64,000 bases of DNA from Pseudomaricurvus sp033283175 (GTDB lineage: Bacteria > Pseudomonadota > Gammaproteobacteria > Pseudomonadales > Cellvibrionaceae): contig JAWMQM010000001.1 in assembly GCA_033283175.1 (NCBI GenBank), forward strand, positions 930,001-994,000, given 5' to 3'. Made by a program: the position numbers and the translations under genes. Numbering within the stretch: the stretch's first letter is position 1; every line of letters starts with the position of its first letter. Below the pieces are notes generated by a model. The model was not told the DNA's origin. It saw only the letters and a program-made list of their open reading frames with translations, and searched no databases. Of the stretch, positions 60,945-64,000 are shown one piece after another.

Positions 60945-61382
60945 ATGCGTGGTTTTATTCAGCGGGTCAGCGAGGCCAGCGTTACCGTCAACGGCGAGAG
61001 AGTTGGCGAGATTGGCCAGGGACTGCTGCTGTTACTGGGAGTCCAGAAAGGGGATGACGAGGCGGCGCTCGATAAACTGCTGCACAAGGTACTCAACTAC
61101 CGGGTGTTTTCGGACGCCGAGGGCAAGATGAACCTGAGCGTGCAGGATATTGCCGGCGGCGTGCTGGTGGTCTCCCAGTTCACCCTCGCCGCCGATACCC
61201 GAAAAGGGCTGCGCCCCGGCTTTTCCACCGCCGCCGCACCGGCAGAGGCTGAGCGACTCTACGACCTGTTTGTGGAGAAATTGCGACAGCAGCACCCCAC
61301 CGTCGCCACCGGTATCTTTGCCGCCGATATGAAAGTGGGTTTGATCAACGATGGTCCGGTGAGCTTTCTGCTGGAGACCTGA
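60945..61382 (+). CDS. dtd: D-aminoacyl-tRNA deacylase
   Basis: The 145-residue enzyme has the Dtd signatures: MRGFIQRVSEASVTVNGE, the SQFTL catalytic motif in VLVVSQFTLAADTRKGLRP and NDGPVSFLLET at the C-terminus. It hydrolyses D-aminoacyl-tRNAs (D-Tyr, D-Asp, D-Ala, Gly mischarged). No strong binding site is seen before the ATG at 60945. Of note in a window that also has D-glutamate and D-alanine enzymes, although Dtd is nearly universal. Confidence 0.97.
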   Translation: MRGFIQRVSEASVTVNGERVGEIGQGLLLLLGVQKGDDEAALDKLLHKVLNYRVFSDAEGKMNLSVQDIAGGVLVVSQFTLAADTRKGLRPGFSTAAAPAEAERLYDLFVEKLRQQHPTVATGIFAADMKVGLINDGPVSFLLET

Positions 61383-61451
61383 GAGCGTACCGGGAGCCAT
61401 CGTTGCCGCTACCAACAGCACCCCGTCACAAAAACTTAATATATATAATCG

Positions 61452-61466
61452 ATATACTATGTATAT
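61452..61466. promoter_or_regulatory. AT-rich 15-bp palindrome upstream of the RHH-like gene
   Basis: ATATAC-TAT-GTATAT, a perfect inverted repeat in an AT-rich patch (61437-61472), 33 bp before the start of a small DNA-binding-like protein. TATAAT (61444-61449) and TATACT (61453-61458) are candidate -10 boxes, so a protein bound here would cover the promoter. Confidence 0.5.
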
Positions 61467-61498
61467 ACTTATTTCGTCCTCAGTGACCCGGAGATCCC

Positions 61499-61729
61499 AT
61501 GGCGACGGATGATGTCACCGGCAAGGAGCAGACCGGCAAAAAGGCCCCTGGCAAGACAGGCCGGCCCTCCAAACCCAAGGCAGGCAAGAAAGACGCGCAG
61601 CTGCTGATCCGTATCAGCGCCGGCGAGCGCGACCAGTTCATCGCCCTGTGCGAAGAGCTGGATACCAGCGCGGCGCGGGAAATTCGCCGCTTTATCCGGG
61701 TTTTTATCCGTGAACATCAGGAAGACTGA
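61499..61729 (+). CDS. Small ribbon-helix-helix-like protein, 76 aa
   Basis: The N-terminal 30 residues are a lysine/glycine/proline-rich tail (KKAPGKTGRPSKPKAGKK). The rest, DAQLLIRISAGERDQFIALC and then a helix-rich ELDTSAAREIRRFIRVFIRE, fits a beta-strand/helix/helix fold as in CopG/Arc proteins. The start has GGAG six bases upstream. It is followed 46 bp later by a lysine-rich miniprotein. A DNA-binding role, perhaps autoregulating through the palindrome at 61452, is inferred; no named family is claimed. Confidence 0.7.
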   Translation: MATDDVTGKEQTGKKAPGKTGRPSKPKAGKKDAQLLIRISAGERDQFIALCEELDTSAAREIRRFIRVFIREHQED

Positions 61730-61775
61730 GGCGGTAACCACACCCCGCAGGAAACCGATTCAAGGAGAATCCAGC

Positions 61776-61904
61776 ATGTCCAAGAAGAAAGAGTCCAAGA
61801 AGGTCGTCAGCCTGAAGAACGCCATCAAAGCCCGCAAGGCCAAGATCGCCAAGCAGGAAGGCAAGCTGAAAACCCTGAAAAAAAAGCTGAAGAAAGCGGC
61901 CTGA
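61776..61904 (+). CDS. Lysine-rich miniprotein, 42 aa
   Basis: A very basic peptide (MSKKKESKKVVSLKNAIKAR, ending KLKTLKKKLKKAA) predicted to be one amphipathic helix or coiled coil. AAGGAG is seven bases before the ATG, and an intrinsic terminator starts 23 bp after the stop, so it is very probably expressed with the RHH-like gene. Strong positive charge suggests nucleic-acid or ribosome binding. I do not recognise the family. Confidence 0.7.
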   Translation: MSKKKESKKVVSLKNAIKARKAKIAKQEGKLKTLKKKLKKAA

Positions 61905-61926
61905 CGTATCGTCACACCGGCCACAG

Positions 61927-61951
61927 AGCCCCGCCATTGGCGGGGCTTTTT
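61927..61951 (+). terminator. Intrinsic terminator after the lysine-rich miniprotein
   Basis: A 9-bp stem AGCCCCGCC / GGCGGGGCT with loop ATT and five T. A textbook terminator. Confidence 0.93.
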
Positions 61952-61974
61952 CCTAACCGCTGCTGAAAGGCCTG

Positions 61975-62135
61975 GATCCCCGCCCACCCCAGAGTGCCCT
62001 CTCTTGCAGCCGAGCTGCAATTCACCTTGTACGAGGGGATGACAAATCCGTGCTTGTGCCGTGGTACTGGCCACATGTGGATCCCCACCCCTCCGTCATT
62101 CCCGCGAAGGCGGGAATCTATTGGGCCTACAGGCC
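61975..62135 (+). repeat. Intergenic repeat with hairpin module and a second palindrome
   Basis: Between the 42-aa gene and the convergent periplasmic rhodanese. The module has stem TTGCAGC-CGA-GCTGCAA (62004-62020) and flanks nearly identical to the inverted copy at 5.7 kb. A second hairpin, ATTCCCGC-GAAG-GCGGGAAT (62098-62117), is of the common GTCATTCCCGC repeat type. Confidence 0.87.
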
Positions 62136-62169
62136 CCACACCGCCATTCATCATAGCTATGATGCCGGA

Positions 62170-62523
62170 TCAACAACTGGCCGGTTCACACTCTCCCGCC
62201 ACCGCGGCCTTGGCCTGCTCGTACCCACCTACATTCGTGACATTGGTGTAGCCCCTCTGCTCCAGGGCCTCTTTCGCCACCCCGGCGCGCCGGCCGCTGC
62301 GGCAGTAGAGGTAGATGGGGGCCTCCTTATCGGCGGTTATGTCGGTAATGCGGGCCCCTATTTCCGTGTGCGGCACATGCAGCGCCTGCTCCAGGTGACC
62401 GGACTGCCACTCCTCCGCGGAGCGCACATCAATCCAGATGGGGTCGGCGGCCAGCGCCAGCGCCGGAAGCAGTAGCACCACCGCCAGCAGGCTGCGCCAA
62501 ATTGATTTCAGACCAGTGTTCAT
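62170..62523 (-). CDS. Periplasmic rhodanese (PspE-like)
   Basis: A 117-residue single-domain rhodanese with a cleavable signal peptide (LLAVVLLLPALALA). The catalytic loop YLYCRSGRRAG has the sulfur-accepting cysteine, and IWIDVRSAEEWQSGHL is the standard N-terminal motif. GAGG lies before the ATG. It should transfer sulfur to cyanide or thiol acceptors in the periplasm. It is followed by a repeat, not a gene. Confidence 0.92.
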   Translation of the reverse strand: MNTGLKSIWRSLLAVVLLLPALALAADPIWIDVRSAEEWQSGHLEQALHVPHTEIGARITDITADKEAPIYLYCRSGRRAGVAKEALEQRGYTNVTNVGGYEQAKAAVAGECEPASC

Positions 62524-62646
62524 CGCTCACCTCTCTGTTTGTTGTCCTCACATCCGTCTCCACGGCATACAGGCCTTACGAATCGATCCTGTCATTTATA
62601 GCCCTGCCACCACCGCGTGACTATCAGCCAGATCAAATACCGGCTG

Positions 62647-62716
62647 CTTAATCGAGACCAGCTACCGGCACTGTAATTGAGACCAGCTACTGGCACTTTA
62701 ATTGACACCAGCGGCA
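62647..62716. repeat. Direct repeats resembling a transposon end
   Basis: Three degenerate copies of a 26-bp unit (TAATYGAGACCAGCTAC-YGGCACT) in the gap between the rhodanese and SDR genes; the last copy has TTTAATTGACACCAGCGGC. IS21-family ends carry multiple repeats of similar wording, so this may be the remnant of one end. No transposase is nearby. Confidence 0.45.
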
Positions 62717-62737
62717 ATGCCTGTGTTCTCTGCAGGT

Positions 62738-62762
62738 AAAAAAAGAGGCGCCGAAGCGCCTC
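62738..62762 (-). terminator. Intrinsic terminator of the SDR gene
   Basis: On the minus strand GAGGCGC-TTCG-GCGCCTC followed by seven T, 26 bp after the SDR stop. The UUCG tetraloop makes it very stable. Confidence 0.93.
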
Positions 62763-62788
62763 TTTTCTGGTTGCGACCGCTCTGCCGA

Positions 62789-63568
62789 TCAGCGTGGCTG
62801 CATACGGATGGCACCGTCCAGACGCACGGTCTCACCGTTGATATAGCCGTTGCGCACCATCTCCAGCGCCATGCTGGCGTACTCGTCAGGCGAGCCCAGA
62901 CGTGCGGGGTTCGGCACCATGGCGCCCAGCGCATCGAGCATCTTCTGCGGCGCACCCAGCAGGGCCGGGGTGGCGAAGATACCGGGCTGGATGGTGTTGA
63001 TGCGGATGTTTTCGCGTGACAGGTCGCGGGCGATGGTCAGGGTCATACCGACGATGGCCGCCTTGGCGGCGGAGTATGCCGCCTGGCCCATCTGGCCTTC
63101 GGTCGCTGCGGCAGAGGCGGTATTGATGCACACGCCACGCTCACCATCGATAGGGTCCAGGGTCATCATGCCGGCCGCGGCGCGGGTGATGCAGCGGAAG
63201 GTACCGACGGTATTGAGCTTCAGGACCCACTCGAACTTGTCGGACGGGAAGATGTTGATCGCGCCGGTCTCCTTGTCACGACGGGCGGTCGGGATGGCGT
63301 TACCACCACCGGCGCAGCACACCAGCACGCGCTCCTGGCCATTGGCCGCGCGAGCCTTGGCAAAGGCGGCATCCACACTCTCGTCGGACAGTACGTCTAC
63401 CTGGCAGAAGATCGCTCCGGTCTCCTCAGCCGCCTTCTCCCCGGTCTCCGGGTTGAGGTCAAAAATGGCAACTTTGGCGCCAGCTGCACGCAGCGCTTTC
63501 ACGGTCGCCAAACCCAGTCCGGAGGCGCCCCCGGTAACCACTGCGGCGAGTGAGGAATCGATCTTCAT
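62789..63568 (-). CDS. SDR-family 3-hydroxyacyl-CoA dehydrogenase-type enzyme
   Basis: A 259-residue short-chain dehydrogenase close to type II 3-hydroxyacyl-CoA dehydrogenases (HSD17B10-like). The cofactor loop is VTGGASGLGLATV, the NAD aspartate is in VAIFDLN, and the catalytic Ser-Tyr-Lys are in NTASAAATEGQMGQAAYSAAKAA (shortened: GQMGQAAYSAAKAA). AGGAG is well placed before the ATG. It is divergent from a CaiB/BaiF CoA-transferase, pointing to acyl-CoA breakdown. A specific substrate cannot be named. Confidence 0.9.
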   Translation of the reverse strand: MKIDSSLAAVVTGGASGLGLATVKALRAAGAKVAIFDLNPETGEKAAEETGAIFCQVDVLSDESVDAAFAKARAANGQERVLVCCAGGGNAIPTARRDKETGAINIFPSDKFEWVLKLNTVGTFRCITRAAAGMMTLDPIDGERGVCINTASAAATEGQMGQAAYSAAKAAIVGMTLTIARDLSRENIRINTIQPGIFATPALLGAPQKMLDALGAMVPNPARLGSPDEYASMALEMVRNGYINGETVRLDGAIRMQPR

Positions 63569-63677
63569 GTGCTACTCTCCTGATCTTTTATTAACCACAC
63601 GGTAGAGGACAAAAGGGGTTTTGACCCCCGGAAGGTCCTATATAGGTAAGACGCGATTTAACCCTAATTGCCAGTTA

Positions 63678-63706
63678 TATACAACAATACTGTTGAATAG
63701 TATAAT
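63678..63706 (+). promoter_or_regulatory. Promoter of the CoA-transferase gene
   Basis: TATACA (4 of 6 to TTGACA), 17-bp spacer and a perfect TATAAT, 33 bp before the start. Small inverted repeats (CAACA-N4-TGTTG and ATACT-N7-AGTAT) lie inside it and could bind a regulator. Confidence 0.6.
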
Positions 63707-63738
63707 CCGCCGCCTAACGAAAATACGGAGGAGCGCGC

Positions 63739-64000
63739 ATGGCTCAAGTGATGAAAGGGGTTCGAGTCCTCGAAGTAGCCCAATTTACCTTTGTACCCGC
63801 CGCTGGTGCCATCCTGGCCGACTGGGGCGCCGACGTCATAAAGATCGAGCACCCTGTGCGCGGCGATACCCAGCGCGGTTTCATCAAGCTGGGCGGTATT
63901 GAAACCGATCCCAACCGCTGCCCCTTCGTAGAACACCCCAACCGCGGCAAGCGCAGCGTGGGCGTGGACATCTCTACCCCTGAAGGCATGGAAGTCATTT
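63739..64000 (+). CDS. CaiB/BaiF family III CoA-transferase (cut by window end)
   Basis: Only the first 87 codons are in the window. MKGVRVLEVAQFTFVPAAG, then LADWGADVIKIEHPVRGDTQ and a NRGKRSVGVDISTPEG segment are the unmistakable N-terminal pattern of family III CoA-transferases, including the VIKIE motif that contacts CoA. GGAGGAG lies six bases before the ATG. The divergent SDR gene suggests a shared acyl-CoA catabolic pathway. Confidence 0.9.
   Translation, partial: MAQVMKGVRVLEVAQFTFVPAAGAILADWGADVIKIEHPVRGDTQRGFIKLGGIETDPNRCPFVEHPNRGKRSVGVDISTPEGMEVI

Overview
The window is a GC-rich (about 60% by eye) stretch of a gammaproteobacterial chromosome. The order typA-thiI-glnA-(DUF4124)-ntrB-ntrC and, further on, secB-grxC-rhodanese-gpmI-envC is that of Pseudomonadales and Cellvibrionales-type genomes. 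Genus cannot be fixed from this sequence alone. No rRNA, tRNA, CRISPR, prophage or intact insertion sequence was seen.

Layout. 0-8 kb: a divergent pepQ, then a same-strand set consisting of a DUF1445 D-glutamate-cyclase-like protein, pxpA, pxpB, pxpC (5-oxoprolinase), a DUF4392 D-glutamate-cyclase-like protein, a D-amino-acid transaminase and alanine racemase. Together these look like a D-glutamate / 5-oxoproline / D-alanine recycling locus, with the two halves of the eukaryotic D-glutamate cyclase split on either side of 5-oxoprolinase. 8-15.5 kb: small unknown proteins, ilvA divergent from rpiA, a 127-bp tandem repeat array, a fumarylacetoacetase-family hydrolase, serA and an orphan ABC ATPase. 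15.5-26 kb: envelope and signalling genes (lipoprotein, an MltF-like lytic transglycosylase with two solute-binding domains, a diguanylate cyclase, a phosphate-binding-protein/OmpA fusion, typA, a GGDEF-EAL protein). 26-33 kb: thiI and the nitrogen locus glnA-DUF4124-ntrB-ntrC, with a sigma-54 promoter and two NtrC sites readable in front of glnA. 33-56 kb: a more variable block: thioesterase, POT peptide transporter, glutaredoxin, universal stress protein, cis/trans fatty acid isomerase, D-lactate dehydrogenase (ldhA), an RND pump, quinone-linked D-lactate dehydrogenase (dld), dodecin, a DMT exporter, a lipoprotein hydrolase, and an MMPL/LolA-like/beta-barrel operon behind a strong promoter with an overlapping inverted repeat. 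56-64 kb: alkyltransferase-like protein, secB-grxC-rhodanese, divergent gpmI-envC, dtd, a small ribbon-helix-helix-like protein with an adjacent palindrome, a lysine-rich miniprotein, a periplasmic rhodanese, an SDR dehydrogenase and the start of a CaiB/BaiF CoA-transferase.

The most unusual non-coding signal is a 45-50 bp intergenic module found 13 times. It carries a hairpin whose stem sequence changes between loci while base pairing is kept (TTCCTGC/GCAGGAA, TTGCAGC/GCTGCAA, TTCCGGT/ACCGGAA, TTGCCC/GGGCAA), between constant flanks. It sits inside at least two otherwise unrelated palindromic repeat families, and sister repeat units exist that lack just this module.
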